Origin: Oxalobacteraceae bacterium OTU3CINTB1
GTDB taxonomy: Bacteria > Pseudomonadota > Gammaproteobacteria > Burkholderiales > Burkholderiaceae_D
Length of the DNA: 64,000 bases
Assembly: GCA_024123955.1 (NCBI GenBank)
Contig: CP099652.1
Location: forward strand, 2,728,001 to 2,792,000
Direction of reading: 5' to 3'
Positions 35,947 through 44,960 of the stretch are shown here, piece after piece. Position 1 is the stretch's first letter. Each line of letters begins with the position of its first letter. The notes beneath the pieces were generated by a model. The model had not been told where the DNA came from and searched no databases. It saw nothing but the letters and a program-made list of their open reading frames with translations. Made by a program: the position numbers and the translations under genes.

Positions 35947-36858
35947 ATGATCAAGATCGAAGACCTGCGCTTGATGGCGACCCTGGCGCGCAGCGTGTCG
36001 CTCAGCGAGGCGGCCCGGGCGCTTAACGTGACACCCTCGGCGCTGTCGATGCGCTTGCGCGGCCTGGAGCGGGAGCTGGGCCTGCCGCTGGCCACGCGCA
36101 CTGCGCGCATGCTGACCTTGAGCGCGGACGGCGAGGTGCTGGCGCAGGAGGCGGCCGCGCTGCTGTCGCGCCTGGAGCAATTGCCCGACCTGTTCGAGCG
36201 CGGCGCCCAGAGCGTCAAAGGCAAGCTGCGGGTGGCGGCGCCGTTCGGCTATGGACGCCAGCACATCGCGCCGTTGATCGTGCGGCTGGCGCGGATGTAC
36301 CCCGAGCTCAACGTTCAACTGGACTTGCGCGAGACGCCCTGGCCCGAGCGCGCCGAGGCCGATATCGTGTTCCACATCGGCAGCGTGCGCGACTCGTCGT
36401 GGGTGGCGCGCACCATCGCCGACAACGCGCGCTGGGTGTGTGCCAGCCCGGCCTATATCAAAAAGCATGGCGAGCCGCGCACTCCGCGCGAGTTGTTGAC
36501 GCATCCGTGCATTTGCATCCGGGAAAATGACGAGGACGTCACCCTGTGGCATTTCAGGCGGGAAAAGGGTGCGGCCGACGGCCGCTTTGGCGCGCGCGAG
36601 TCGGTCCGCATCCATCCGGCGATGGAAAGCAACGACGGCGGCACGGCGCGCTATTGGGCGGAGCAGGGGCTGGGACTGGTGCTGCGTTCGCAATGGGATG
36701 TGGCGGAGGCGGTGCGCAGGGGCAAGCTGGTGAGGGTGCTTGAGGAATGGCAATTCGATGCCGCGCCGATACTGATTCTTGTGGCATCTAGTAAAAACCT
36801 GCCGTCGCGGGTGCGAACGGCATTCGACTTCTTTGTCGATGCACTGCGCCCGGCGTGA
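35947..36858 (+). CDS. LysR-family transcriptional regulator
   Basis: 303 residues. The N-terminal winged helix (about 1-62) has LSEAARALNVTPSALSMRLRGLERELG, as in LysR proteins; the effector domain (about 90-295) opens KGKLRVAAPFGYGRQHIAPL and contains WVCASPAYIKKHG. It is closest in style to the TrpI/GcvA-like LysR group that ends without a special motif. Position makes the divergent D-amino-acid enzyme gene the likely target. It converges on the GGDEF gene, 9 bases apart. Confidence 0.9.
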   Translation: MIKIEDLRLMATLARSVSLSEAARALNVTPSALSMRLRGLERELGLPLATRTARMLTLSADGEVLAQEAAALLSRLEQLPDLFERGAQSVKGKLRVAAPFGYGRQHIAPLIVRLARMYPELNVQLDLRETPWPERAEADIVFHIGSVRDSSWVARTIADNARWVCASPAYIKKHGEPRTPRELLTHPCICIRENDEDVTLWHFRREKGAADGRFGARESVRIHPAMESNDGGTARYWAEQGLGLVLRSQWDVAEAVRRGKLVRVLEEWQFDAAPILILVASSKNLPSRVRTAFDFFVDALRPA

Positions 36859-36867
36859 AGCTTGCCG

Positions 36868-37827
36868 CTATTTCTTGGCGGCTTTGATCGCGTACATCCG
36901 CGCATCGCCGTCGGCCAGCAGCGCTTCGATCTGCCGGTGCGCGGATGGTTCGAATTCGACCAGTCCGCAGGAAAACGCCAGCGCGTAGCCGCGTTGGGCT
37001 TCCGTGTTGTACCGGTCGATGACGTCGGTAAATTTGTCGATCACCATTGCCGCGTCGGCCTCTCCGGCGCTGGTCAGCAGCACGACGAATTCGTCGCCGC
37101 CAAGTCGGGCGAACAGGTCGGTGTTGCGGAAGGTCTTGCGCATGGCGTCGGAGAAGGCAACCAGCGCGCGGTCGCCCTCGGCGTGGCCGAAGGTGTCGTT
37201 GATGGGCTTGAAGCCGTCCAGATCGAGGAACGCCAGCGTCGCCGGCGCGCCCTGCCTGGCGCAAAAATTAAGGCTGTATTGCGCCATTTGCATGAAGCCG
37301 CGGCGGTTGGAAATGCGGGTCAGCTCGTCGGTGGTGGCGGCCTGGAAGGCGGTGAGTTCGTCCTCGACCATGGATGCCAGGTCGCGCAGTGCGACGGCGT
37401 CGTCCTCGTCGAATTCGTGCGGCACGGCATCGATGATGCACAGCGTGCCGATTTTGAAGCCGCCGGCCGAGCGCAGTGGGCAACCGGCGTAGAAACGGAT
37501 ATGCGGCGCACCGGTCACCAGCGGATTGTCGGCGAAACGCGGGTCGGCGAGCGTATCGCAGATAAGAAAGATATCGTCACCGAGGATCGCATGGCCGCAA
37601 AAGGAAATATTGCGCGGTGTTTCGCTGGCCGGAAGGCTTTCGTTCGATTTGAACCATTGACGGTTCTCGTCGATGATGCTGACGAGCGCGATGGGCACGC
37701 GGAACATGCGCTTGGCCATGCGCGTGAGGCGGTCGAACCGTTCCTCCGCTGGTGTGTCGAGGATGTTCATCGAGCGCAGCGCGGTCAGCCGGCTGGCTTC
37801 ATTGGCGGGCGTGGCAGGTGCTTCCAA
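36868..37827 (-). CDS. GAF-GGDEF diguanylate cyclase
   Basis: 319 residues, soluble. GAF domain at about 20-160 (ILDTPAEERFDRLTRMAKRMF, NISFCGHAIL, IRFYAGCPLRS); GGDEF domain at about 165-318. The active-site GGDEF is intact at 243-247. RNTD at 234-237 is five residues upstream, a canonical RxxD inhibitory site. It therefore should make cyclic di-GMP and be feedback-inhibited. The GAF type, common with this N-terminus, senses an unknown small molecule or redox state. Nearby curli, pump and chemoreceptor genes fit a biofilm/motility switch but no direct link is shown. Confidence 0.93.
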   Translation of the reverse strand: MEAPATPANEASRLTALRSMNILDTPAEERFDRLTRMAKRMFRVPIALVSIIDENRQWFKSNESLPASETPRNISFCGHAILGDDIFLICDTLADPRFADNPLVTGAPHIRFYAGCPLRSAGGFKIGTLCIIDAVPHEFDEDDAVALRDLASMVEDELTAFQAATTDELTRISNRRGFMQMAQYSLNFCARQGAPATLAFLDLDGFKPINDTFGHAEGDRALVAFSDAMRKTFRNTDLFARLGGDEFVVLLTSAGEADAAMVIDKFTDVIDRYNTEAQRGYALAFSCGLVEFEPSAHRQIEALLADGDARMYAIKAAKK

Positions 37828-37932
37828 CCGGGTCTCCTGACGATGTGGTGCGGCTTGTGCCGATTCTACACAAGCGACTATCCGTCAGCCAGCGCGGCTA
37901 CCAAAAGTGTTGCTAAGTGTTGCTATATGGCA

Positions 37933-37965
37933 CGCCGCCCCGGCTTGCAGGAAGCGGGGGCGGCG
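37933..37965. other. Long GC hairpin downstream of hemerythrin gene
   Basis: CGCCGCCCC pairs with GGGGCGGCG; inside, GCTT pairs with AAGC around the loop GCAGG. No T-run follows on either strand. It may stabilise or end the hemerythrin transcript. A direct repeat GTGTTGCTA-A-GTGTTGCTA lies just to the left. Confidence 0.4.
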
Positions 37966-38008
37966 TCGGCCCCGAAGGGCGGGTTGCAGCGCGTATCAGT
38001 GCGTATGC

Positions 38009-38527
38009 TTAGTGCGGCAGGGAAGGCATCGGAAGTTCGATTTCTTCCTTGCGGGCGGCGATGGCTTCGCCCAGCGCTGCCATGTCGAGCTTGGCTTTGC
38101 GCGCCTTCGGGAACATTTCCTTTTCTTCTTCCTCGACGTGGTGCTCGATATATTCCGACAGTACCTTCACCTTGGCGTCGTACAGGTCGTCGCCCGGTTC
38201 CATTTCCAGGATTTGCGCTATCAGGTCCTTGGCGGAAGCGTGCTCGACGGTTGCCTCGTCGACCAGATCCTCGGCGTCGCCGCTGGCTTCGCGCACGGCG
38301 GTGTAGAAGATCTCTTCCTCGGCCGTCGCGTGTTTGGTCAGTTCCAGGCAGATCTGGGTAGCGAGTTTCTTTTTGCTAGCCGTCGAACGGTCGCTCAGGT
38401 TCTCGTATTTTTCAAACAGTTCCTTGACGTTTTTGTGATCCTGCGTCAGCAGTTCGATAGCGTCGATGGAATCGGTGCTTTGTGGCGCGCGTGGCGCCTT
38501 GCTCTTGGTGGTGGTCGTAGTGCTCAT
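38009..38527 (-). CDS. Hemerythrin HHE domain protein
   Basis: 172 residues with a basic Thr/Lys-rich tail at the N-terminus (about 1-20). The four-helix hemerythrin domain (about 22-150) shows metal-ligand blocks: DAIELLTQDHKNVKELFEKY, ELTKHATAEEEIFYTAV, VEHASAKDLIAQI and YIEHHVEEEEKEMFP. It should bind a di-iron centre and sense or scavenge O2, NO or iron. The cytoplasmic DUF-like HHE proteins of this size are common in soil proteobacteria. It is downstream of the small Ser/Gly/Lys protein gene by 33 bases and probably in the same transcript. Confidence 0.9.
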   Translation of the reverse strand: MSTTTTTKSKAPRAPQSTDSIDAIELLTQDHKNVKELFEKYENLSDRSTASKKKLATQICLELTKHATAEEEIFYTAVREASGDAEDLVDEATVEHASAKDLIAQILEMEPGDDLYDAKVKVLSEYIEHHVEEEEKEMFPKARKAKLDMAALGEAIAARKEEIELPMPSLPH

Positions 38528-38560
38528 ATTGTTTGCCTCGTATCGGTAAGGGTGGGGAGA

Positions 38561-38761
38561 TTATTTCGATTTCGAGCCGGAGGAAGACTTGCCGGCGGCC
38601 GGTTTTGCCGACGATGCGCCGGCCGATGACTTGCTGCCGGAGGTGGCGGACTGGCTGTTGCCTTTGCCGGTGCTGCTGTTGCCGGAGTTTTTGGCGGTGC
38701 CGGTTTCTTCCACCTTGCTGTTGCCGCCGTTTTTGCCGCCTTGGGTTGGTTTGCTCATCAT
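38561..38761 (-). CDS. Small Ser/Gly/Lys-rich low-complexity protein
   Basis: 66 residues starting MMSKPTQGGKNGGNSKVEE. It is almost wholly Ser, Gly, Lys, Ala, Asn and Thr, with no hydrophobic segment, so intrinsically disordered and basic. A clear ribosome site (CCAGGAGAC) three bases before the ATG supports it as a real gene. It lies ahead of the hemerythrin gene in the same direction. Resembles small disordered stress proteins in composition only. No function can be given. Confidence 0.65.
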   Translation of the reverse strand: MMSKPTQGGKNGGNSKVEETGTAKNSGNSSTGKGNSQSATSGSKSSAGASSAKPAAGKSSSGSKSK

Positions 38762-39006
38762 TGTCTCCTGGATGGTTCGATGTGAATCGGATTGTTGTAA
38801 CCTGAAGTTAGCAATGGAAAAGCTTTGCTATGGGAATATAGTAGGCGCGCGCTCTACAATTCCCTGTAGGAGTGTTGCCTGTGTCCGTGTAGGCCGCGTC
38901 GCCCATTAGTTTGCCGACGGCGAATGCTACAATCTTGGTTACTTTCCCTTCAATATCCGGGTTCGCCATTTGGGGCTTGGGACCAGCATTCCGTATAGAA
39001 ATTCGC

Positions 39007-41019
39007 ATGACGCTCGATACCTCCCTGATTGTGCAGTCCCTGCCATTTGCCATCCTGGTGCTCGACGCGACGCCGGACTTTGTCATTCGCCAAGCATCCG
39101 ATGAGTACCTGGCGGCAACCTTGACCAAGCGTTCCGATCTGATCGACCGCCCGCTGTTCGAGGCGTTCCCCGCATCGGGCGCGGACGCCGACGGCCCCGC
39201 GCGGCTGCGCGCGTCGCTGGAGCAGGTGCTCGCCACCGGGCGTACGCACGCGATGGAGGTGCAGCGCTATGACGTGCCGGACCGCGATGGCGACGGCTTC
39301 ATCGTCAAGTATTGGCTGCCGACCAATATCCCGGTGCGCGGCGAGGACGGCCGCGTGCGCTCAATCCTGCACCGTGTCTACGACCTGACGGCGATCCTCG
39401 CCAGCGAGGACGGGCAGGGCCTGGGCAGCCAGCCGGCGCACCTGACGCGGTCGTTGCAGGACTTGCGCCAACTGGCCGAACTGATGCGCGAGGGCGAGGG
39501 CCGGCGCCGCAACGCCGAGGCGCGCGCGACCGAGGCCGGCGAACGGCTCGAACTGGCCGTCGCCGCTGGCGAGCTGGGCACGTTCTACTGCCCCATGCCG
39601 CTGGGGAAGATCTTCTGGAACGACAAGTGCAAGGAGCATTTCTTCCTGCCCCAGGACGCCGAGATCGACTTCGACGTCTTCTATAGCCGCATCCATCCAG
39701 ACGACCGCGAGCGTACCCGCGCGGCGGTCGACGCCAGCGTGGTGGACAAGAAAGGCTACGACGTCGACTACCGCGTGCTGGCGCCGGACGGACGAGAGCG
39801 TTGGCTGCGCGCCAAGGGCCGCACCTATTACGACCGTGACGGCGCGCCGACGCGCTTCGACGGCATCACCATCGACATCAGCGACACCAAGCGCATCCAG
39901 GACGAGCTGGCGCGCAGCAACCAGCAGAAGGACGACTTCCTGGCCATGCTGGCGCACGAGCTGCGCAACCCGCTGGCGCCGATCACGGCCGCCGCCGATC
40001 TGCTGGCGATGGCGCCGCCGGACCCGGCCCGCATCGCCCGCATGAGCGAGGTGCTGTCGCGCCAGGCGCGGCACATGTCGGCCATGCTCGACGACCTGCT
40101 CGACGTCTCGCGCGTAACGCGCGGCGTGGTCGAGCTGAACAAGACCGTGATCGACTGCAAGCAGGTGGTCGCCGCCGCGCTGGAGCAGGTCAACCCGCTG
40201 ATCGAGACGCGCGGCCACAAGGTGAGCACGCAGATCACCTACGAGCAGGCGCAAGTGGTCGGCGACGAAAAACGGCTGGTGCAGGTGCTGGCCAATCTTC
40301 TCAACAACGCGGCCAAGTACACGCCGGCCCGGGGTGCGATCGAGCTGGCGCTGCGGGTCGACGGCGGCGAGGTGGTCGTCACGGTGGCCGACAACGGCGC
40401 CGGCATCGCCACGGATTTGCTGCCGCATGTGTTCGACCTGTTCGTGCAAGGTGCGCGCACGCCGGACCGGGCGCAGGGCGGTCTCGGACTGGGACTGCCG
40501 CTGGTCAAGAGTTTGGTCGGGCTGCACGGCGGGCGCGTGGCCGCCAGCAGCGGCGGCCCCGGCGCCGGCAGCGTGTTCGAGGTGCGGCTGCCGCGCCATC
40601 AGGTCGCCGATGCGGGCGACGGCGCCACGGGCGGCCTGGCGCCGCAGTCGGGGAAGGCGTTGCGCATCGTGGTGGTCGACGACAACGCCGACGCCGCGTG
40701 GACCCTGGCCACCTGCCTGCGGGCGGTCGGCCACAGCGTCGAGGAGATGACCAACCCGCGCGCGGCGCTGGCCATCCCGGCGGACCGGGTGCCCGACGTG
40801 TTCCTGCTCGACATCGGCATGCCCGACATCGACGGCCACGAACTGGCGCGCCGCCTGCGCGGCCAGCCGCACACCGCGGGTACGCGGCTGATCGCCGTCA
40901 CCGGCTATGGCAACATCGAGGAAAAGGCGGGCGGCAAGGGCGACTTCGACCGCTACCTGGTCAAGCCGGTTAATTTCGGCAAGTTGATGCAGCTACTGGA
41001 AGATGTGATGACGACGTAA
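39007..41019 (+). CDS. Hybrid sensor histidine kinase (PAS - PAS - HisKA - HATPase - receiver)
   Basis: 670 residues, soluble. An N-terminal PAS-like sensor (about 5-135), a coiled coil, a PAS/PAC domain (about 180-300; FFLPQDAEIDFDVFYSRIHP, YRVLAPDGRERWLRAKGR), HisKA with His317 in MLAHELRNPLAPITAAADLL, HATPase_c (about 430-535; NLLNNAAKYTPARG, DNGAGI, GGLGLGLPLVKSL), and a receiver (about 555-668) with Asp602 in VFLLDIGMPDIDG. The start MTLDTSLIV is chosen by domain limits; the ribosome site is poor. It has no cognate regulator beside it. Confidence 0.9.
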   Translation: MTLDTSLIVQSLPFAILVLDATPDFVIRQASDEYLAATLTKRSDLIDRPLFEAFPASGADADGPARLRASLEQVLATGRTHAMEVQRYDVPDRDGDGFIVKYWLPTNIPVRGEDGRVRSILHRVYDLTAILASEDGQGLGSQPAHLTRSLQDLRQLAELMREGEGRRRNAEARATEAGERLELAVAAGELGTFYCPMPLGKIFWNDKCKEHFFLPQDAEIDFDVFYSRIHPDDRERTRAAVDASVVDKKGYDVDYRVLAPDGRERWLRAKGRTYYDRDGAPTRFDGITIDISDTKRIQDELARSNQQKDDFLAMLAHELRNPLAPITAAADLLAMAPPDPARIARMSEVLSRQARHMSAMLDDLLDVSRVTRGVVELNKTVIDCKQVVAAALEQVNPLIETRGHKVSTQITYEQAQVVGDEKRLVQVLANLLNNAAKYTPARGAIELALRVDGGEVVVTVADNGAGIATDLLPHVFDLFVQGARTPDRAQGGLGLGLPLVKSLVGLHGGRVAASSGGPGAGSVFEVRLPRHQVADAGDGATGGLAPQSGKALRIVVVDDNADAAWTLATCLRAVGHSVEEMTNPRAALAIPADRVPDVFLLDIGMPDIDGHELARRLRGQPHTAGTRLIAVTGYGNIEEKAGGKGDFDRYLVKPVNFGKLMQLLEDVMTT

Positions 41020-41076
41020 GGCCAGCGCTTTGCTCAGCTTGTTGATCAATGCGCGCGGAAGGCTTTTAAGAGGGAT

Positions 41077-41096
41077 CTAAAATGCTAAGATTTTAG
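41077..41096. promoter_or_regulatory. AT-rich palindrome upstream of GH2 gene
   Basis: CTAAAAT-N6-ATTTTAG is a perfect inverted repeat 46 bases before the GH2 start. Stem composition and lack of T-run suit an operator better than a terminator for the preceding kinase gene. Confidence 0.4.
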
Positions 41097-41142
41097 TGAT
41101 GGTCCGCTTTATCTGGACGCATCCCCATCACTGAAAGCGCAT

Positions 41143-44115
41143 ATGACCCGTCGACGTTGCCCGGCCACGACCCTGCCGGCGTTTCTGATCACCTGCTGCA
41201 TCGCGCTGCCGCTCCCGGTACTGGCCGAACGCCTGACCTACAACTTCAATGCCGACTGGCGCCTGGCCGTCGCCGATCCGGCCGAGGCGGCGAAAGCCGA
41301 TTTCGACGACCAGGCCTGGAAGCCCGTGACCCTGCCGCGCGCCTGGAACGAGGACGACGCCTTCGCCAGGGACATCGTCGACCAGTCGACCGGCGTGGCC
41401 TGGTACCGCAAGCGCTTCATCCTGCCGGCGGGGGCGCGCGGACAAAAGGTGTTCCTGGAGTTCGAGGGCGCGCGCCAGGCGGCCGAGGTGTACGTCAACG
41501 GCAAGCGCATGGGCTTGCACGAGAACGGCATCAACGCCTTCGCCTTCGACATCACCGCCGCGCTGGTCGACGGCGAGAACACGGTGGCGGTGCGCACCGA
41601 TAACAGCTGGGACTACCGCGAGAAGGCCACCGGCCAGCGCTATCAATGGTCGGACAAGAACTTCAACGCCAACTACGGCGGCCTGTCGAAGAACGTGCGA
41701 CTGCATGTGACGGACAAGCTGTATCAGACCTTGCCGCTGTATTCGAGCTTGGGCACCACTGGCGTCTATGTGTACGCGAGCGACTTCGATATCCCGGGAC
41801 GCCGGGCGACGGTGACCGCCGAAGCGCAGGTGCGCAACGATTATGCACAGCCACGCAGCTTTACCTACGAGGTGCGCATACGCGACCGCGAAGGCCGGCA
41901 GGTGGCCGCTTTCGGTTCGCCGGTGCAGACGCTGGCGCCAGGGGCTATGACGGTCGTCAAGGCCAGCGCGCCGGTCAAGGGCTTGCATTTCTGGAGCTGG
42001 GGCTACGGCTACCTGTACGACGTGCGGACCATCCTCAAGGTCGACGGCAAACCGGTCGACGATCTGGTGACGCGCACCGGTTTCCGCAAGACCGGTTTCG
42101 CCGACGGCATGGTCAAGCTGAACGACCGCGTGCTGCAGATGAAGGGCTATGCGCAGCGCACCTCCAACGAGTGGCCGGCGGTCGGCATGTCGGTGCCGGC
42201 CTGGCTGAGCGACTACGGCAACGGTCTGGCGCTGGCCAGCAACGCCAACCTGATACGCTGGATGCACATCACGCCATGGAAGCAGGATGTCGAATCGCTC
42301 GATCGTCTGGGGCTGATGCAGGCGATGCCGCCGGGCGATTCGGAGGCCGACGTCACCGGCCGGCGCTGGGAGCAGCGCATTGAGGCCATGCGCGACGCGA
42401 TTGTCTACAACCGCAATAGCCCGAGCATTATCTTCTACGAGAGCGGCAACCGCGGCGTGAGCGAGCCGCACATGCTGGAGATGAAGGCGCTGCGCGACCA
42501 ATTCGACCCACACGGCGGCCGCGCTTCCGGCAGCCGCGAGATGCTCAGCGCGCGCCTGCAGCAGGTGGCTGAATACGGCGGCGAGATGCTGTACGTGAAC
42601 AAGAGCGCGCGCATCCCGATGTGGGCGATGGAGTATTCCCGCGACGAGGGCGCGCGCAAGTTCTGGGACGATATGACGCCGCCATTCCACAAGGACGGCG
42701 ACGGTCCGCTGTACAAGGGGCAGGACGCCAGCGTCTACAACCGCAACCAGGACACGCACGCGATCGAAAACGTCAAGCGCTGGTACGACTACTGGCGCGA
42801 GCGGCCCGGCACCGGCACGCGCGTGTCGTCGGGCGGCGTCAATATCGTTTTCTCGGACAGTAACACCCACCATCGCGGCGCCGAAAATTACCGCCGCAGC
42901 GGCGAGGTCGATGCGATGCGCATTCCCAAGGACGGCTTCTACGCGCACCAGGTCATGTGGGACGGCTGGGTCGATGTCGAGAAGCCGCGCGCCCATATCG
43001 TCGGTCATTGGAACTACGCCCCCGGCACCACCAAGGCGGTGACGGTGATCTCCAGCGCCGACAAGGTGGAGTTGCGCTTGAACGGCAAGCCGCTTGGGCA
43101 AGGGCGCCAAAGCGAACGTTTTTTGTTCACCTTCGACGACGTCGCGTGGCAGCCGGGCGAGCTGAAAGCGGTGGGCTTCGACGCCGCCGGCAAGCAGGTG
43201 TGCGAAGCCGTGCTGGCGACGGCCGGCGCTCCGGCCGCGCTTAAACTCACGTCGATCACGTCGCCGTCCGGCCTCCAGGCCGACGGCGCCGACCTGGCGC
43301 TGGTGCAGGTGGAGGTGGTGGACGCACAGGGCCGCCGCAATCCCGTGGCGCTGGATACCGTCAGCTTCGATCTGCAAGGGCCGGCCGAATGGCGCGGCGG
43401 CATCGCGCAGGGACCGAACAACCACGTGCTGGCCAAGACCTTGCCGGTCGAGGGCGGCGTGAACCGGGTGCTGATCCGCAGCGCCACGCGGGCCGGTAAA
43501 ATCGTCGTACGCGCCACCGCGCCCGGTTTGGCGGGCGCCGAACTGGCGCTGGACTCACTGCCGGCGGCGTCGGTCAACGGTTTGTCGAAGCGTTTGCCGG
43601 GCACGAACCTTCCCGTGTATCTGGAGCGCGGGCCGACACCGGCCACGCCGTCGTACAAGGTAACGCGGGTGGCCGTGCGGCCGGCGTCGGCCGAAGCGGC
43701 CAGCAACGCGGCCGATGTCGCCAACTCCTACGACGATGACGAAACCACCAGGTGGGTCAGCAAGCCGGGGGAGGGCGCGCCGTCCATCACCTACCGGCTG
43801 GCGCAAGCGGCCACCTTGAGCGAGATCGCGATGAAGCTGTCGGGCTGGCGCGAACGCAGCTACCCGCTCAGGATTTCCGTCGATGGCGAAGTGGTTTTCT
43901 CCGGCATGACGCCGAAAAGCCTGGGCTATGTGACCTTGCCGCTCAAGCCGCGCCTGGGCAGCGTGGTCAAGGTGGAGCTGAACGGCGTCGCCGAGGAGGG
44001 CAACGCCGTCAAGATGACGGAGGTGGCGAACCAGGCGATCGTCGACACCGGTGCCAACACCACGCCGAAAGGGGTGTTGTCCATCGTCGAAATCGAGTTT
44101 TACCGGGCCCCGTGA
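41143..44115 (+). CDS. Secreted GH2 glycoside hydrolase (beta-galactosidase-like) with discoidin-like C-terminal domain
   Basis: 990 residues. A signal peptide ends near PLPVLAE (28). The GH2 sugar-binding domain (about 30-190) has GVAWYRKRF, EFEGARQAAEVYVNG and NYGGLSKNVRLHV. An immunoglobulin-like domain follows, then the catalytic barrel (about 325-620). The usual W-x-x-G-N-E acid/base motif reads IFYESGNRGVSE; Glu433 in E-S-G-N is the likely acid/base, as in a GH2 subgroup with E-A-G-N. A DUF4982-type domain (about 630-720) and a C-terminal F5/8-type (CBM32-like) domain (about 840-985; YDDDETTRWVS) complete it. It should act on complex plant or algal beta-glycans. No partner gene is adjacent. 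Confidence 0.88.
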   Translation: MTRRRCPATTLPAFLITCCIALPLPVLAERLTYNFNADWRLAVADPAEAAKADFDDQAWKPVTLPRAWNEDDAFARDIVDQSTGVAWYRKRFILPAGARGQKVFLEFEGARQAAEVYVNGKRMGLHENGINAFAFDITAALVDGENTVAVRTDNSWDYREKATGQRYQWSDKNFNANYGGLSKNVRLHVTDKLYQTLPLYSSLGTTGVYVYASDFDIPGRRATVTAEAQVRNDYAQPRSFTYEVRIRDREGRQVAAFGSPVQTLAPGAMTVVKASAPVKGLHFWSWGYGYLYDVRTILKVDGKPVDDLVTRTGFRKTGFADGMVKLNDRVLQMKGYAQRTSNEWPAVGMSVPAWLSDYGNGLALASNANLIRWMHITPWKQDVESLDRLGLMQAMPPGDSEADVTGRRWEQRIEAMRDAIVYNRNSPSIIFYESGNRGVSEPHMLEMKALRDQFDPHGGRASGSREMLSARLQQVAEYGGEMLYVNKSARIPMWAMEYSRDEGARKFWDDMTPPFHKDGDGPLYKGQDASVYNRNQDTHAIENVKRWYDYWRERPGTGTRVSSGGVNIVFSDSNTHHRGAENYRRSGEVDAMRIPKDGFYAHQVMWDGWVDVEKPRAHIVGHWNYAPGTTKAVTVISSADKVELRLNGKPLGQGRQSERFLFTFDDVAWQPGELKAVGFDAAGKQVCEAVLATAGAPAALKLTSITSPSGLQADGADLALVQVEVVDAQGRRNPVALDTVSFDLQGPAEWRGGIAQGPNNHVLAKTLPVEGGVNRVLIRSATRAGKIVVRATAPGLAGAELALDSLPAASVNGLSKRLPGTNLPVYLERGPTPATPSYKVTRVAVRPASAEAASNAADVANSYDDDETTRWVSKPGEGAPSITYRLAQAATLSEIAMKLSGWRERSYPLRISVDGEVVFSGMTPKSLGYVTLPLKPRLGSVVKVELNGVAEEGNAVKMTEVANQAIVDTGANTTPKGVLSIVEIEFYRAP

Positions 44116-44175
44116 AGCGGGTATCCCGATGTCGTGCCGCCGCCCGCGCAAGCGCAGTTCATCAAAATAACCTGC

Positions 44176-44203
44176 TTGGCGCTTTTCCTCAAAGTGGTAT
44201 ATG
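44176..44203 (+). promoter_or_regulatory. Promoter of tetR-type gene
   Basis: TTGGCG, 16 bases, TATATG. The -10 overlaps the palindromic operator. A start about seven bases downstream would fall at or just before the ATG at 44213, giving a leaderless or nearly leaderless mRNA. Confidence 0.5.
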
Positions 44204-44216
44204 ATGATCGTCATGC
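44199..44216. promoter_or_regulatory. TetR operator 1 (autoregulation)
   Basis: The core ATGATGATCGTCAT at 44201-44214 is the exact reverse complement of the core of operator 2 at 44894-44907. It overlaps the -10 and the first codons, so bound repressor would block its own gene. Confidence 0.7.
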
Positions 44217-44842
44217 AGAAGGAAAAATCGACCAAAGCGGCGGCGAAAGCCAAGGCGCCACAGTTGCGTGCGACGCAGGCGCGCAAGGAAGTGACGCACG
44301 AGCGCATTGTGGACGTGGCCGCGCGGGCGATACGCCGCAGTGGTTACGACGGCACCGGGGTGGCCGACATCATGAAGGAAGCCGGCCTGACGCACGGCGG
44401 TTTCTACGCGCACTTCGCCTCGCGTGAGGCGTTGCTGGCCGAGGCGGCCGACCGCGCCCGCGCCGAGGCGCTGGGATGGACGGCCCAGGTCTTCGAGGCC
44501 GCGCCCAAGGGGCAGGGCTTGCAGGCGTTGATTCAGGCGTATCTGTCGGACGAACATTTGAACGGCGTCGAACGTGGCTGCGCGGTGTCCGCGCTGGGCT
44601 CGGAGATGCACCGCCAGGCGCCCGAGGTGCGGCACGTGGCCACCCAGCACATCCAGCAGTTGATCGATATCGTGGCAAAACAGATACCGGAGGGCGGCGA
44701 TCGCAGTGCCCACGACGAGGCGATGGTGAGGATCAGCGCAATGGTCGGTACGGTGGTGCTGGCGCGCGCGGTGGACGATCCGGCGCTATCGAAATCGCTG
44801 CGCGAGGCGGCGTTCAAGTATTTTTCACCGGTGGATGACTGA
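44213..44842 (+). CDS. TetR-family transcriptional repressor
   Basis: 209 residues from this ATG; the frame also has ATGs at 44201 and 44204, but those lie in the operator and have no ribosome site. A Lys/Ala-rich N-terminal arm (about 1-25) precedes the TetR helix-turn-helix (HERIVDVAARAIRRSGYDGT, ADIMKEAGLTHGGFYAHF). The C-terminal ligand domain (about 80-205) has CAVSALGSEMHRQAPEVR, a pattern common to a TetR subgroup paired with oxidoreductases. It should repress itself and the SDR-MDR genes that follow. The inducer is unknown. A clear terminator follows its stop. Confidence 0.9.
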   Translation: MQKEKSTKAAAKAKAPQLRATQARKEVTHERIVDVAARAIRRSGYDGTGVADIMKEAGLTHGGFYAHFASREALLAEAADRARAEALGWTAQVFEAAPKGQGLQALIQAYLSDEHLNGVERGCAVSALGSEMHRQAPEVRHVATQHIQQLIDIVAKQIPEGGDRSAHDEAMVRISAMVGTVVLARAVDDPALSKSLREAAFKYFSPVDD

Positions 44843-44860
44843 AGGTCGACCACCAGCCGG

Positions 44861-44883
44861 CGGCCGTTACGGCCGTTTTTTTT
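44861..44883 (+). terminator. Intrinsic terminator after tetR-type gene
   Basis: CGGCCG-TTA-CGGCCG stem-loop followed by eight T residues. It separates the regulator transcript from the SDR promoter region. Confidence 0.75.
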
Positions 44884-44891
44884 AAACAGTA

Positions 44892-44909
44892 ATATGACGA
44901 TCATCATAT
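44892..44909. promoter_or_regulatory. TetR operator 2 (in front of SDR-MDR genes)
   Basis: ATATGACGATCATCATAT, whose reverse complement matches operator 1 at the first 16 of 18 positions. It lies 51 bases upstream of the SDR start, where repressor would block the promoter. Confidence 0.7.
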
Positions 44910-44960
44910 TTTATTTTCGCACCAGCCGTCCAGCAATGGGCACACAATGAGGGAATCACC

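Noticed and set aside
38808..39236. 142-codon minus-strand frame across the hybrid kinase start
   Set aside because: Overlaps the sensor gene and has no supporting start signal or family.
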